Below are positions 1-10,941 of a stretch of DNA of 64,000 bases, piece by piece. The stretch covers positions 5,301,751 to 5,365,750 of the forward strand of contig NC_084810.1 of the NCBI RefSeq assembly GCF_963583255.1, read 5' to 3'. The notes below the pieces were generated by a model. It worked only from the letters and a program-made list of their open reading frames with translations. It was not told the origin of the DNA and made no database searches. Numbering within the stretch: position 1 is the first letter of the stretch; every line of letters begins with the position of its first letter. Source of the stretch: Pyrus communis. Its lineage: Eukaryota > Streptophyta > Magnoliopsida > Rosales > Rosaceae. The position numbers were made by a program, and so were the translations under genes.

Positions 1-267
1 CAAGTATGTTGATTCTCTTTGCGCTGATCACCATGGAAAAGAGGATTTGTTGTTTTCAAATGAAGACGACGTCCAACTTCTCACCCAAACAAAATAATAT
101 ACCAAAAAATGAAGTCAAAATGATAGCGTATGTAAAAGAGAAAACATTGAAACAAAAGCATATGAATGAAACCATATACGGTTGTTTGAAACTAAGATAT
201 ATAAAACTCAAAACAAAAGCCTCATTAAGAAAGAGAACACACAGTTCTGATTAGGCTATACACAACA

Positions 268-274
268 GAGAGGG

Positions 275-305
<31 letters not shown>

Positions 306-513
306 CGAGAGAGCAGTGAACTGATCTGTGCTTCTCTTCCTTATGATCCTCTTAAATGTAATTCTGCACATTTCTAAACCAAATTACTAAGTAGAATTCA
401 AAGAAATTTAAAGAAACCTAGTAAAGATTCAAGCTTTTTGATTATCTGAAAGATAAACATAACCCCATGTAACAAAAACAAATTTATGACACAAAAGTCA
501 TGATTTTAGCCAC

Positions 514-563
<50 letters not shown>

Positions 564-664
564 TTTTGAACTATGCAGAATGTGCATCATAAACAAAATG
601 ATATTTTAGGCAAAAAAGCATCACCTTTAGGCCCCAAATGAAAGAATTTGAGAGAGAGAGAGAG
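268..664. repeat. Three (GA)n microsatellites
   Basis: GA-dinucleotide runs lie at about 268-314, 519-558 and 650-664, separated by ordinary AT-rich sequence. No gene is recognised in the first 1.5 kb; the short open frames there have no recognisable motif. Confidence 0.85.
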
Positions 665-734
665 CATACGTGGTTGCCAAGAAGATGCAGAGAGCATTTC
701 CATTTCCTGTAAAAAGAGAAATTTTTCAATGTGA

Positions 735-888
735 CTAGTATACGAAGTGATATAATACGTGTCATTATACAAATGATAGGATATGTGTGTTAAAATGTTA
801 ATAACTTAAAAAATAAAATTTCCCACCATTTATATAAAAACACGTGGTGTATCCGTGTTCCGGTCACAATAAAAAATTTCTCCTGAAC
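735..888 (+). mobile_element. MITE-like dispersed repeat, copy 1
   Basis: About 150 bp clearly resembles 18790-18965. Shared blocks include ATATTACGTGTCATTAT-like, TTAAAA..AATAGCTTAAAAAATAAAA-like and TTCGTTTACAATGAAAA-like stretches in the same order and strand. It is non-coding and AT-rich. Its class is unknown; no clean target-site duplication was found, so this is a repeat family inferred from two copies in the window. Confidence 0.55.
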
Positions 889-1507
889 AAACTAAGAAAC
901 AGAGCATTAACAAATACACACGCACAAATCTCAAAGGAAATTGGTAAGCAATAATCCAGTTAAATAATTAGAAAGCCAGAGGGGAAAGTTCTGAAACTCA
1001 AAAAAGACTCCGAACAAAACCTTGAGTGCATGCGTTGTTTTTTTATCTATTTCAAAGAGAAAAGCACAGAACCCAGTTGAGGAAAAGCCTTAAGAGAATC
1101 ATGTTAGGGCCCACCAGGCCAAAATATGGTTCTAACCCCTAAGCCCATAAGTGTAGATGTCGGAAACTGTTATTTGCACACCAAAACTAGTTCCATATCG
1201 TCTTTCATTTCATGGTCGAAACTATTCGGAGCATAAGAATCTTGTTTTGGCGTGCATTTATCATTTCCTCAATTTTCAACTTCTTTGTCCTTTTTGTCCT
1301 CTTAGGTATTCACAAAAGCAAAATGTAGCTTTGATTTCACAGTCCTCGGTTTGGTTTGTTCTGTTTGTCTGTTAAAACAAAGTAATCAGCTCCTTTCTCT
1401 CCTTGAAATTGTCACGACAACGAATTTGATATATAATCCGTATTTTGCAGTAGAATACAGACTATGGAAAGTGCATAAAACAATCGAAACATTGCAGTAC
1501 TTTCACA
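889..1507 (+). promoter_or_regulatory. Upstream region of DUF2921 gene 1
   Basis: Positions 1157-1370 are recognisably duplicated at about 9465-9640, upstream of the third, broken DUF2921 copy, so the 5' region was copied together with the gene. A TATA-like TATATAAT lies at 1430-1437, about 75-120 bases before the candidate start codons. No other gene is seen here. Confidence 0.4.
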
Positions 1508-4390
1508 TTGAATTTCTTTTCGTTCTTCTTCTTGTTCATCTTTCTCCCAATGATCATGAAGAAGAAACACCTGTCTTCTGCTACCACCTCTTTGAAGATG
1601 TGGTACTCATTGCCAAAGCTTCTCATGTTCTTCTTTGTTTTTGCCGCCCTTTCTTTTCCCTCCATTTCATCGTCTTATCCACCACCTTCTAATCAGTTCT
1701 CTTATCCAGTTTCATCGGCTTCTCCACCTTATGATCAAAGCTCTTATTCTGATCACTGTGATTCAATTGTTCGCTGGTCAAAACCAAGAATATATGTAGG
1801 TTCTCAAATCCTCAACCGCCATACAGGTTACTACACTGGTGGAAGTGGAATTCTCAGTCAAAAATCATCATTTCTGCCTTTTCACGAGCCCGAAGATTCA
1901 ATTCAGTTCAACTTCTGGAGTGTTCAAACAACTTATGAACCGGGCTTGTTCATGATTGAAGGAAGTCTTCTATTTCCAAGAAGCAGTGTGTCTTACTATG
2001 TGGGAAATGTCTCAAAAAGTCATCGACCAAGTTCGGTAAGCTTTAAACTAAGTGGATTCTGGTCAGAATCTTCTGGGAAGATTTGCATGGTTGGATCAAG
2101 TTCTAATTACTTGGGACATGGTCGTTGGCTTTATTATCCTGCTGTTCTTAAGCTGTATAATGTCATGAATTCCACTAATGTTGCTAGTTTGATTAGTGGA
2201 ACCTTAGAGAGCTCGATGAAATTTAAGAGCAATCCACGGTATTTTGAACCAGTCTCAATTTTGATAATTCCTCGTATAAATTATGAGTACTCTTTGGTGT
2301 CAAATAAATCTGATAACAGTTGTTCTGGAGGAAGAAATATTCACCTGAGTTCTTTGCCGATAGAGCCAGTTTGTTCAGTACTTTCAAGAGTAAGAAGACA
2401 GGAGTTTGAGCTCAAATACTCAAGTCATTGCCTTTCTGCAAAGAACTGCTCTCCGGTTGCTGCTTCTGATTTACCTCACATTGTGTCGTTGAAGGCTATT
2501 GAGTGTTCGGAGAACACAAAAAGGATGAGAGTTCAAGTCGAATTTGGAGACAGTAGCAATCCCTGGTACCGGAGGCCCTTTTATCCCAATACAACACTGG
2601 TTGGGGAAGCGTCATGGGATGCAAGGAACAATCAGCTATGTGTTGTTGCTTGTCGAATCTTGAATGCAACAGATTCTATCACTAATAGTACTCATGTGGA
2701 TGATTGTTCAACAAGATTGAGCTTGAGGTTTCCTGCAATATGGACGATCGGAAAGACAAGTAGCACTGTGGGCCATATTTGGAGCAACAAAAATGCGACA
2801 GAGTTGGGTTACTTTGAAAGCATCACATTTGAAAGTCCTCAGAATTATATTGGAAGGTTTCTACCTCCAGGCTTGAAATATCAGTATACTAAACTTGACA
2901 AAGTAACCAAGATGTGCCCGAGAAAGAAGGCTGCTCATCGCAAGACCTACAAATATCCAAAACCGCTTTCTTATGACATGCGATTTGGCATGCAAGTCAA
3001 ATACAAAGGGGAGGTTGCATGGGGCAGTGCTGCTCCTGTCTCAATCGGAAACAGGTTTTACCATCGTTATGGATATTTAAATGGTGCAAGCAGGGAACGC
3101 TTTGTACCTCCTGTGAGCTACAGCTACAACGACATCCCTGTCAATATCAGCTACCAAATAAGCATCAATTTCAATCCGTTGGGAAATGTAATTTCTAAAC
3201 TGAAAAGATCTTCAAATTCAAGTGAAGTGAAAATTTATGCTGAAGGGATCTACGATCCTACTGATGGATGCCTGTGTATGGTAGGATGCCGAAATCTGGG
3301 CCCAGACAGTCAACAAGAAGCAGATGATTCTGTAGATTGTGAGATTCTTGTCAAATTTCAGTTCCCTCCAACAAACAAAAAGAATGCAGATGTTATCAAG
3401 GGCAGCATTGAAAGCACACGGAAAGAGTCTGATCCTCTTCATTTCGGAAGCTGGGGTTTGTCTTCAGATTCTATTACTGTAGTTGTAGCAGAGCGATCCA
3501 TTTGGAGGATGGATGCGGAGATTACCTTGGTTCTGATATCCACCACACTTGCATGTGTATTTGTGGCATTACAACTCTTCCATGTGAAAAAACATCCCGA
3601 TGTGCTTCCTTCCATTTCCACTTTCATGCTACTAATTCTAAGTCTGGGCTACATGATACCTCTTATGCTAAACTTGAAAGCCATGTTCGCGAATAACACC
3701 AACGTTCAACATGTGCTCCTTGGAGGCGGTGGATGGCTTGAAGCTAACGAGGAAATTGTAAGAGTGGTAACAATGGTTGCTTTTTTGTTGCAAATCCGTC
3801 TTCTGCAGCTAACATTGGCAGAAAGATCACAAAATGGAACCCGAAAGGAGCTCTGGCTCAAGGAAAGGAAATCTCTCTTTGTGGTTTTACCTGTATATGC
3901 TGCAGGGGCTTTAGCTGCTTTCCTTCTTCATAGACAGAATTGGACCAAAAGCCACAAAATTAGCGCCGCAACTTCCTATCCGGACCATTCAATTTTGGGT
4001 ACTGCCTTGAAGTCTTATGCCGGTTTAGTGATGGATGGTTTTCTGCTACCTCAGATACTGCTCAACATGTTCTGTGAATCGAAGGAAAAGGCTCTGTCTG
4101 TTTGGTTCTACATCGGAACAACTTTTGTTCGAGGTCTGCCACATGCATATGATCTGCTCAGGGCTCACAACTCTGCTCTTCGCCAATGGAATCATTCCCA
4201 CATTTATGCAGGTTCTGCTGTAGACTTTTACTCCACTGCTTGGGATGTCCTTATTCCGTTCGGAGGTCTGCTGTTTGCCGGCATCATTTCCTTGCAGCAG
4301 AAGTTTGGGGGTCTTTGCGTTCTTCCTCCAAAGTTGAGAGATTTTGTTGCATATGAGAAGGTTCCGACCGTCGCTGAAACTGAAGGGTAA
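1508..4390 (+). CDS. DUF2921 family membrane protein, tandem copy 1
   Basis: This is a single uninterrupted frame of 960 residues and it closely parallels the gene at 5812-8619. The N-terminus has a hydrophobic signal-like stretch (LLMFFFVFAALSF). It is followed by a long, probably luminal or extracellular region with the GYYTGG.SGILS motif near residue 108. Three related Cys motifs of the lCmvgC type occur near residues 191, 375 and 588. From about residue 670 to 930 there are roughly six or seven membrane segments, beginning ITLVLISTTLACVFVALQLF. The third, broken copy aligns only from the ATG at 1550, so translation may start at 1550 or 1556 rather than 1508. Family members are plant-specific and some databases label them RING-type E3 ligase-like, but I see no RING finger here. 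The molecular function is unknown. The gene is intact and intronless. Confidence 0.85.
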   Translation: MNFFSFFFLFIFLPMIMKKKHLSSATTSLKMWYSLPKLLMFFFVFAALSFPSISSSYPPPSNQFSYPVSSASPPYDQSSYSDHCDSIVRWSKPRIYVGSQILNRHTGYYTGGSGILSQKSSFLPFHEPEDSIQFNFWSVQTTYEPGLFMIEGSLLFPRSSVSYYVGNVSKSHRPSSVSFKLSGFWSESSGKICMVGSSSNYLGHGRWLYYPAVLKLYNVMNSTNVASLISGTLESSMKFKSNPRYFEPVSILIIPRINYEYSLVSNKSDNSCSGGRNIHLSSLPIEPVCSVLSRVRRQEFELKYSSHCLSAKNCSPVAASDLPHIVSLKAIECSENTKRMRVQVEFGDSSNPWYRRPFYPNTTLVGEASWDARNNQLCVVACRILNATDSITNSTHVDDCSTRLSLRFPAIWTIGKTSSTVGHIWSNKNATELGYFESITFESPQNYIGRFLPPGLKYQYTKLDKVTKMCPRKKAAHRKTYKYPKPLSYDMRFGMQVKYKGEVAWGSAAPVSIGNRFYHRYGYLNGASRERFVPPVSYSYNDIPVNISYQISINFNPLGNVISKLKRSSNSSEVKIYAEGIYDPTDGCLCMVGCRNLGPDSQQEADDSVDCEILVKFQFPPTNKKNADVIKGSIESTRKESDPLHFGSWGLSSDSITVVVAERSIWRMDAEITLVLISTTLACVFVALQLFHVKKHPDVLPSISTFMLLILSLGYMIPLMLNLKAMFANNTNVQHVLLGGGGWLEANEEIVRVVTMVAFLLQIRLLQLTLAERSQNGTRKELWLKERKSLFVVLPVYAAGALAAFLLHRQNWTKSHKISAATSYPDHSILGTALKSYAGLVMDGFLLPQILLNMFCESKEKALSVWFYIGTTFVRGLPHAYDLLRAHNSALRQWNHSHIYAGSAVDFYSTAWDVLIPFGGLLFAGIISLQQKFGGLCVLPPKLRDFVAYEKVPTVAETEG

Positions 4391-4639
4391 TGAGCAAAGT
4401 GACCAGGTGTAGCCCTCCGTTATCGGTGGAGGTTTCTGTTACAGTGAATGCAGACTGTAGAGAGGATTGGACATGTTCTTTGTTTTGGATTTTTAAGCAT
4501 GTAGGAGGAGTTCAGAAAAGAAAGAAAAGTTGTATGGTTTTGCTTTTTATTTCTTTATTTCTTTTTTCGATTTTGTCGAACACCTCAGTTGTAATGCTTG
4601 GAATAAATTTTGAATGTTAGGCAATTTTTAAAAAGGAAA
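4391..4639 (+). other. 3' flank of DUF2921 gene 1
   Basis: A T-rich probable 3' untranslated region with AATAAA at 4602-4607, a plausible polyadenylation signal. No further gene is seen. Confidence 0.4.
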
Positions 4640-4796
4640 ACTAATGAAAAGGGTTTCAAAACTTTGAGTTTTAACGATAAGCACAAAATAAAAGGTAAAG
4701 TGAATAGTACAGGATTGACTTTTTAGTGTAAAAATGTGATTTTTCGTTAAAGTGAATAGTACCGAAAGCTTTTCGTTAAAATTATCTTTTTAAAAT
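4640..4796 (+). mobile_element. MITE-like repeat (TTTTAACGAAAA type), copy 1
   Basis: About 120-150 bp closely matches the reverse complement of 25088-25215. Shared features are AAAACTAATGAAAA, GTTTTAACGATAA, ACAAAATAAAAGGTAAAGTG, ATTGACTTTTTAGTGTAAA and TTTTTCGTTAAA. It is short, AT-rich and non-coding, and occurs in both orientations in the window, which suggests a miniature inverted-repeat element. Class not determined. Confidence 0.65.
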
Positions 4797-5811
4797 GGGC
4801 CGTAGGGTTTTAACTTTTACAAATTGTATCTTGGATTTTTGGAATCGCATCAATCTCTATCTTTGATCTGTTTTTCATTTTTGTTTTTATCTTGATGTCT
4901 TTCATCTTCTTGACGGTCTAATACTTTGTCAAATTGATGATGTAGTAACTTTGTTATGGTCATAATTTTTATTTATTTTTCTTTATGACAATTTTTTCGT
5001 CTACTAGTATGTTTACAACCAATTGCATGAGGAGGAAATGAGTCGGGACGTTAAGGGTACGTTTAGATGAAGAATTTTCAAATTCCAAAGCCGTTTTGAG
5101 ATAATTAATGGTGAATAAAATAGATCACAAAAAATTAAATAAGAGGAATTAGCAATGCACAACATGAGCATTATGAAAATATGTAAAAGAAATTTGTAAA
5201 TGACATCTTCCAAATAGTCATTTGTAAATTCTTTTCATATGCCATCGTAATGGTCATATGTAGATGTATTTTTATGCAGTCTTATCTAACTTTTTGTTAC
5301 TCATTTCTTCATCACTTTGTTGTCTCGCCTCAGTAGGAAAAGTTTCTCACCAAACCATACTAAAAAAACAACTAACCCACACTAGCAAACGCGTCTGCGA
5401 CAAAGTTAGCTTCATAGGAAATATCATAAAACAATATATCTGAAGTTTGCAATTCAACTTTTGAATATTATACACCAAGTGGAGGTGTGCAAGGGTGGAA
5501 ATTGTCAAGTTTACAGCATCAATAATTATCTTTTATTTCTTCTGATTCCAAATTTTTTTCCATTAAAAATTGATTATATTGTTTATTTTTTCAACTTAAC
5601 TGTCAAAGTACTTGTACTGTTCAATAAGAAAATGGGACATTCAACTGAAGCCAACTCCAATGCAGATTGCAGGCCTCACAGTGTCCTTCCTTACATAGCA
5701 GTAGGACCGCTAGAGGACTATCCCAATGCTAATGGTTGACCTGGTACTACTAGTACTGCATAAAAATATCGTCTCCTTGATCATCTTTCTCGAAATCCAC
5801 TTATCTAGTCC
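4797..5811. other. Intergenic spacer before DUF2921 gene 2
   Basis: AT-rich spacer of about 1 kb. A short open frame at 5461-5739 has no recognisable motif. I see no gene or repeat that I can name. Confidence 0.3.
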
Positions 5812-8619
5812 ATGACCAAAGAATCCATGGCTATCTCCATGATCATCTTTTTACCAAATCTTCTTATGTTCGTCTTTCTTTTCTTCACCACCTCTTCTGC
5901 AGCTTCCTCTAAATACGATCACCAAACCGCTTACGCTGATCACTGTGCTTCATTTGTTCCCCAATCTTTCCCGAAAGGTTTTGCGCTAGGACCGCCCTAC
6001 GAACACCTCCTCACAGGTTACTACACTGGTGGCGGTGGCAGTGGCATTCTAAGTCCTATCTCATCGTATAATCATAGTGAAAAATCTGTTCAATTCTTTA
6101 TCTTGAAGACTAGAGAAACTGATGTTCCAGGCTTGATCAAGATTCAAGGGACTTTACTATTTCCGGGTACATATTACTTTGTGGGGAATTCTTCCACCAC
6201 AAGGAACAGTTTCTCATCTGGATCAGTTCCTCGTCCAAGAAGATCAATACGTTTTAAACTTGGTGGGTTCTGGTTACAATCTTCCGGGAAGATTTGTATG
6301 GTTGGTTCCGGTTATGGTAACTCAAAAGGACGAAGTTATTCACTCAACATTCATCCTATTTTTAAGCTCTACAACTTCATGAATTCCACTAGTGTCACGA
6401 GTTTGATTAGCGGAACTTTGGGGAACATGATCAGTTCCAAGAATGATCCAGATTATTTTGAACCTATCTCTATTTTGATGCTTCCTGGTATGAACTACCA
6501 GTACACTCTGATTTCAAATAGTTCTGAAAACAGAAGTACTTCTGGTGGAAGTGATAATTCCAATCCCACAAGTTCCTTGAATATAAAGAGATTTTGTTCT
6601 GTACTCTCAAGAGAAGTGCGAAATCATGCATTTGATCTCAAATACTCAAGCCGGTGCTCTCCTGCCAAGAACTGCACTCCTTTGATCGCATCTGGTTTGG
6701 CTCGTGTTGTTTCGTTGAAGCCTATCGAGTGTCTGAAAGATGCGAAAAGGTTGAGATTTCTGGTGGAATTTGTAGACAGCAGCAACGTCTGGTATCGAAG
6801 GCCATTCGATCCCAATACAACTTTGACTGGAGAAGGCTCATGGGATGCAGAGAAAAATCAGCTGTCTTGTGTTGCGTGCCGATTCTTGGATGCAGCAGGT
6901 TCTTGGAACAATACTCGTGTTGGTGATTGTTCAACAAGAATTACCTTGAGGTTTCCTGCAGTATGGACAATCGGAAAGACAAGTAGCATGGCAGGGGAGA
7001 TTTGGAGCAACAAAAGTGTGACAGAGTCGGGTTACTTTGAGAAGATCATGTTCGAAAGTCCTCAGGATGACATTGGAAGGGTTCTGATTCCTGGTGTGAA
7101 GTATGAGTACACCAAAACCAAACAAGTAAGCAATTTGTGCCCAAAAAAGAAGACTGCTCATCGCAAGACCAACGTATACCCAAGTCCGTTTTCTTATGAC
7201 ATGAGTTTTGATATGTCAGCTAAGAATTCTAAACGACAAGCTGTGTGGGGTAATTCTGTCCCGATTTCTGTTGGCAATCAATTTTATCAGGCGTATTGGT
7301 ATTCGATGCAAGATGTGAATTCGATGGCAAACACTGAATCTGAATCTGAATCTGTAGCTCCTGACAGCTCTCCTGTGAGATACAGCTTCAACCACAGCAA
7401 TCCGTACAATATTAGCTACAAAATAAGCATCCACCGGCTATCTGATGCAAAGTTTAAAAATACATCAGTTTTAAATGAAATGCAGATCTTTGCCGAAGGG
7501 ATCTATGATGAAACCGAAGGCAGCCTGTGCATGATAGGCTGCAGAAAACTGGTCTCAAAGGGTCAGCAGCCAACAAATGATTCTGTAGATTGCGAAATTG
7601 CTGTCAATTTTCTGTTCCCTCCAACATATCCAACCAAAAATTCGGGATTCATCAAGGGCAGCATAAAAAGCACACGAGAAACGTCAGACCCTCTTCATTT
7701 TGAAACTTGGGTTTTAACCTCAGCTTCCTTCACCCTCTTCAAAGAAAGGCGGTCCATTTGGAGGATGGATGTGGAGATCATATTGGTTCTTATATCCACC
7801 ACGCTGGCGTGCTTCTTTGTGGCACGACAACTCTTCCATGTGAAAAAGTATCCAGATGTTCTTCCCTCCATTTCCGTTTTCATGCTACTAATTCTAAGTC
7901 TTGGCTACATGATACCACTTATGCTAAACTTCGAAGCCATATTCATGAGTAGCACCAACCGCCAAAATGTGTTCCTTGGAACCGGAGGATGGCTTGAAGT
8001 TAATGAGGTAATTGTGAGGGTGATAACGATGGTAGCGTTCTTGCTGCAAATCCGTCTTCTGCAGCTAACTTGGTCAGCAAGATCAAAAAATGGAAATCGC
8101 AACAAGCTCTGGCTCATGGAGAAAAAGACTCTCTTTGTGGCCTTACTACTATATGTTACAGGGGCTTTCACAGCTTTGCTTCTGCATGAACATATTTGGA
8201 AGAAGAGCTATTATGCGGAGCACTCAATTTTTAGCATTGCCTTCAAATCTTGTGCTGGTTTGGTTTTGGACGGCTTTTTGCTGCCTCAAATTGTGCTCAA
8301 CATGTTCTGCAAATCAAAGGAAAATGCTCTAACCATTTCGTTCTATGTAGGAACAACTTTTGTTCGAGCGCTGCCACATGCATACGATCTTTACAGGGCT
8401 CGCAACTTTGCTCATCACCAATTTAATGAGTCGTACCTGTATGCAAGCCCTGCAGCAGATTTTTACTCCACTGCTTGTGATGTCATAATTCCTTTTGGGG
8501 GTTTAGTGTTTGCTGGTGTCATTTTCTTGCAGCAGAAGTTTGGGGGCCGTTGCATTCTCCCCCAAAAGTTGATAGAGTTGGGTGAATATGAGAAGGTCCC
8601 TACTGCTACTGAAGGGTAA
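5812..8619 (+). CDS. DUF2921 family membrane protein, tandem copy 2
   Basis: An intact intronless frame of 935 residues, paralogous to the gene at 1508-4390 along its whole length. It has an N-terminal signal-like stretch (LLMFVFLFFTTSSAASS), GYYTGGGGSGILS near residue 65, and three Cys motifs: GKICMVGS near 160, NQLSCVACR near 350 and EGSLCMIGCR near 568. The multi-pass membrane domain starts near residue 656 (IILVLISTTLACFFVARQLF) and runs almost to the C-terminus. A short ESESES run lies near residue 507. The start is the first ATG and also begins the signal-like stretch; a second ATG lies seven codons later. Position and similarity make it a tandem duplicate. Function is not established; localisation to the endomembrane system is inferred. 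Confidence 0.87.
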   Translation: MTKESMAISMIIFLPNLLMFVFLFFTTSSAASSKYDHQTAYADHCASFVPQSFPKGFALGPPYEHLLTGYYTGGGGSGILSPISSYNHSEKSVQFFILKTRETDVPGLIKIQGTLLFPGTYYFVGNSSTTRNSFSSGSVPRPRRSIRFKLGGFWLQSSGKICMVGSGYGNSKGRSYSLNIHPIFKLYNFMNSTSVTSLISGTLGNMISSKNDPDYFEPISILMLPGMNYQYTLISNSSENRSTSGGSDNSNPTSSLNIKRFCSVLSREVRNHAFDLKYSSRCSPAKNCTPLIASGLARVVSLKPIECLKDAKRLRFLVEFVDSSNVWYRRPFDPNTTLTGEGSWDAEKNQLSCVACRFLDAAGSWNNTRVGDCSTRITLRFPAVWTIGKTSSMAGEIWSNKSVTESGYFEKIMFESPQDDIGRVLIPGVKYEYTKTKQVSNLCPKKKTAHRKTNVYPSPFSYDMSFDMSAKNSKRQAVWGNSVPISVGNQFYQAYWYSMQDVNSMANTESESESVAPDSSPVRYSFNHSNPYNISYKISIHRLSDAKFKNTSVLNEMQIFAEGIYDETEGSLCMIGCRKLVSKGQQPTNDSVDCEIAVNFLFPPTYPTKNSGFIKGSIKSTRETSDPLHFETWVLTSASFTLFKERRSIWRMDVEIILVLISTTLACFFVARQLFHVKKYPDVLPSISVFMLLILSLGYMIPLMLNFEAIFMSSTNRQNVFLGTGGWLEVNEVIVRVITMVAFLLQIRLLQLTWSARSKNGNRNKLWLMEKKTLFVALLLYVTGAFTALLLHEHIWKKSYYAEHSIFSIAFKSCAGLVLDGFLLPQIVLNMFCKSKENALTISFYVGTTFVRALPHAYDLYRARNFAHHQFNESYLYASPAADFYSTACDVIIPFGGLVFAGVIFLQQKFGGRCILPQKLIELGEYEKVPTATEG

Positions 8620-9699
8620 TTTAATCTTCTCTCGTTTTTACTAGTATGTATCAAGTTTTAGCTTTTCTTATTTTTATCTTGCTTTCCGTTTGTAATGTGT
8701 TGAACTTGTAAGCTATCATGTGTGAACTTCCATTTTTCTTTTCTTTAAGATAACAAACAATATGTGCTTCTGTCATGAGAGTGAAATCGGTGTGTGATAG
8801 GTTAATGCAAATATGTCTCGTGGATACAATAAAACTTAGTACTCAATTGTTGTTCAACTGTGTTTCTGCACACATTCTAGAGATTTTTGATAAGAAAACA
8901 AAATGAAAACTAGCGAGAAAAATGTGAAAGACATGGATAGGAAAGAAGCGGAAGTTTAGAGTGCTTAGAATAATCTGCAGAATAGTTGCAGAACCAGCAG
9001 CATTCCATAGAGTTCTTTGCATCCCTTCTAAATAGTGGTAATTTTGTTCACTTTTTTCTCTCATTTATATAACGGTATTCTAATATACTCTTAACGGGAA
9101 AGAGATTTGAACCAACTGATCTAAAACCTATATATGCAGATATGATGCAATTTTAGACAACACAAAAGTTCCTCTAAATAATCATCAAAACTGTCCGTAA
9201 CCAAAAAGATTGAGTAAAGGAGCTTGTACCTTCATTGGTTAAGAACTTTCTTCCTGTAGCAAGGTCTTTGTGTTCGTCTCTGCCTCAGTGCAACCCTCCG
9301 GGCATGGCCAAAGGCCGTAGCTTCACTGACAAGGGCCCTCGTCCTCACCCCTCAGATTGCTTCCTGCAAAGTTCATTCACTTAGGCACTAATATAAATTT
9401 GTATTTACTATTTACAATATGGAACCATAGATGCTACCTTTGTCTTACTTCAGTGGTCACAAAGACGCTGTTGGAAACTGTTATTTTCAGTCCGTCTTAC
9501 ATGTTCGAAAGTAACCGGAGCATAAGAATCTTGTTTTGAAGTGCATTTATCATTTCCTCAATTTTCCATTTCTTTGCCCCCGTGAATGCAGCTTTGGTTT
9601 CACAGTCCTGGGTTTTGTTCTAGCTGTCTATGAATACCAAGTCATAAGTCCTTTTTCTCTTTGGTTTCACAGTCCGGAGCATAACTCTTTCTCCCAATG
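8620..9699. other. Spacer with possible SINE-like fragment
   Basis: Non-coding. Positions 9205-9350 contain tRNA-like Pol III promoter elements: CATTGGTTAAGAAC resembles box A, and GGTCTTTGTGTTCGTCTC weakly resembles box B. A SINE fragment is possible but weakly supported. Positions about 9465-9640 repeat the upstream region of DUF2921 gene 1. Nothing else is recognised. Confidence 0.3.
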
Positions 9700-10422
9700 T
9701 TCATGAAGAAAGCACCTGTCTTCTGCTACCACCTCTTTAAAGCTGTGGTACTCATTGCCGAAGCTTCTCATGTTCTTCGTTTTTGCCGCCTTTTCCTTTT
9801 ATCCACCACATTCTAATAGCTTCTCTTATCCTGTTTCATCGCCTCCTCCACCTTATGATCACATCTCATATTCTGTTCATTGCCATTCAATTGTTCCCGG
9901 GTCATGGAGAAGAAGGCGTTCGTTGTGGCTTTACTAGTATATACTGTAGGGGCTTTAGCTGCTTCGCTACTGATGGACTGGAGGAATTTTGGCACTGTGC
10001 CGCTGAAAACGATGTGATACTTTCAGATTATCAAGATCTTCCCTGCCTTGAAATCATATGCTGGCTTGGTTTCGGATGGCTTTTTGCTGTCTCAAATTCT
10101 GCTCGACATGGTCTGCAATTCCAACCAAAAGGCTCGCTCAGTTTCATCCTACATTGGAAAGACTTTCATTCGAGTGCTGCCGCACGCATACGATCTTTAC
10201 AGGGCTCGAAGTCACCGCTTTTCTCACCAGAAATTCTTACATTTATGCAAGTCCCACAGCAGATTTGTACTCCTTTGCTTGGGATGTAATTATTATACCT
10301 GGTGGACGTCTACTGCCTGCCGGCATCATTACTCGAAGCAAAAGTTTGGCGGTCGTTTAATTCTTCCTCAAAAGTTGAGATCGTTGTCTGAATATGAGGT
10401 CCCTACAGTTACTGAAGTGTAA
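9700..10422 (+). pseudogene. DUF2921 third copy, internally deleted
   Basis: The 5' part (9700-9900) matches DUF2921 gene 1 through residue about 85, including PKLLMFF, the Ser/Pro-rich stretch and HCHSIVPGS. It then joins directly, at about 9900-9908, to sequence equal to the membrane domain near residue 785 of gene 1 (EKKAFVVALLVYTVGALAASLL). About 700 codons are missing. Downstream parts (LKSYAGLVSDGFLLSQILLDM; FIRVLPHAYDLYRAR; QKFGGRLILPQKLRSLSEYE) lie in shifted frames, with a stop in the sequence after MDWRNFG. The upstream region is duplicated from gene 1, so the copy arose with its promoter. It is a clear pseudogene. Confidence 0.88.
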
Positions 10423-10657
10423 TTGCCAAAGTGATGTACCTTCAATCCGCAGACGTTTTTCGAAGGCGTTTAGAAGGCAACAAAGAACAATTTATGTACT
10501 TCCCTCCCAGACGAGGTCCTCGGATTTGCATCGGACAAAGCTTCGCAATGGTGGAAGAAAAACTTCGCAAGGATGCAAGACAATTTCAATAATTTCACAA
10601 GAGATTTGTAGTATTGCATAATTGCTCTAATTTCAATAATTTCTTTCAAATGTATCT

Positions 10658-10941
10658 TGCGACATCCCACATCGCTTAGGGGAGTGATCCTTAAATGTAT
10701 ATTCCCATCCCTACCTAGCACGAGACCTTTTAGGAGCTCACTGGCTTCGGGTTCCATGGGAACTCCGAAGTTAAGCGAGTAGCGCACGAGAGCCATCCCA
10801 TGATGGGTGACCCACTGGGAAGTTGCTCGTGAGTTCCCAAAAACAAAACCGTGAGGAAATGGTAAGCTCAAAGCGGACAATATCGTGCTACGGTGGTGGA
10901 GCGGGCCCGGAAAGTGATCCGTCCCGAGCTGGGATGTGACA
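10658..10941 (+). mobile_element. Cassandra TRIM solo LTR (5S rRNA-bearing)
   Basis: A 284-bp LTR starts TGCGACATCCC and ends GGGATGTGACA, a terminal inverted match. It is flanked by a perfect 5-bp duplication TATCT at 10653-10657 and 10942-10946. The interior is 5S rRNA-like: GAACTCCGAAGTTAAGCGAG (A-box region) and GATGGGTGACCCACTGGGAA (C-box region) at about 10768-10825. This combination identifies Cassandra terminal-repeat retrotransposons in miniature, known from many plants. No second LTR or internal domain is present, so it is a solo LTR left by recombination. It lies between the DUF2921 pseudogene and the 3' end of the convergent CTL1 gene. Confidence 0.93.

Noticed and set aside
9205..9350. 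A functional tRNA gene
   Set aside because: Only weak box A/B-like words; no cloverleaf could be drawn. At most a SINE fragment.
10760..10830. A genuine 5S rRNA gene
   Set aside because: The 5S-like stretch is diverged and lies inside an LTR with TG...CA ends and a 5-bp TSD, so it is the Cassandra element.
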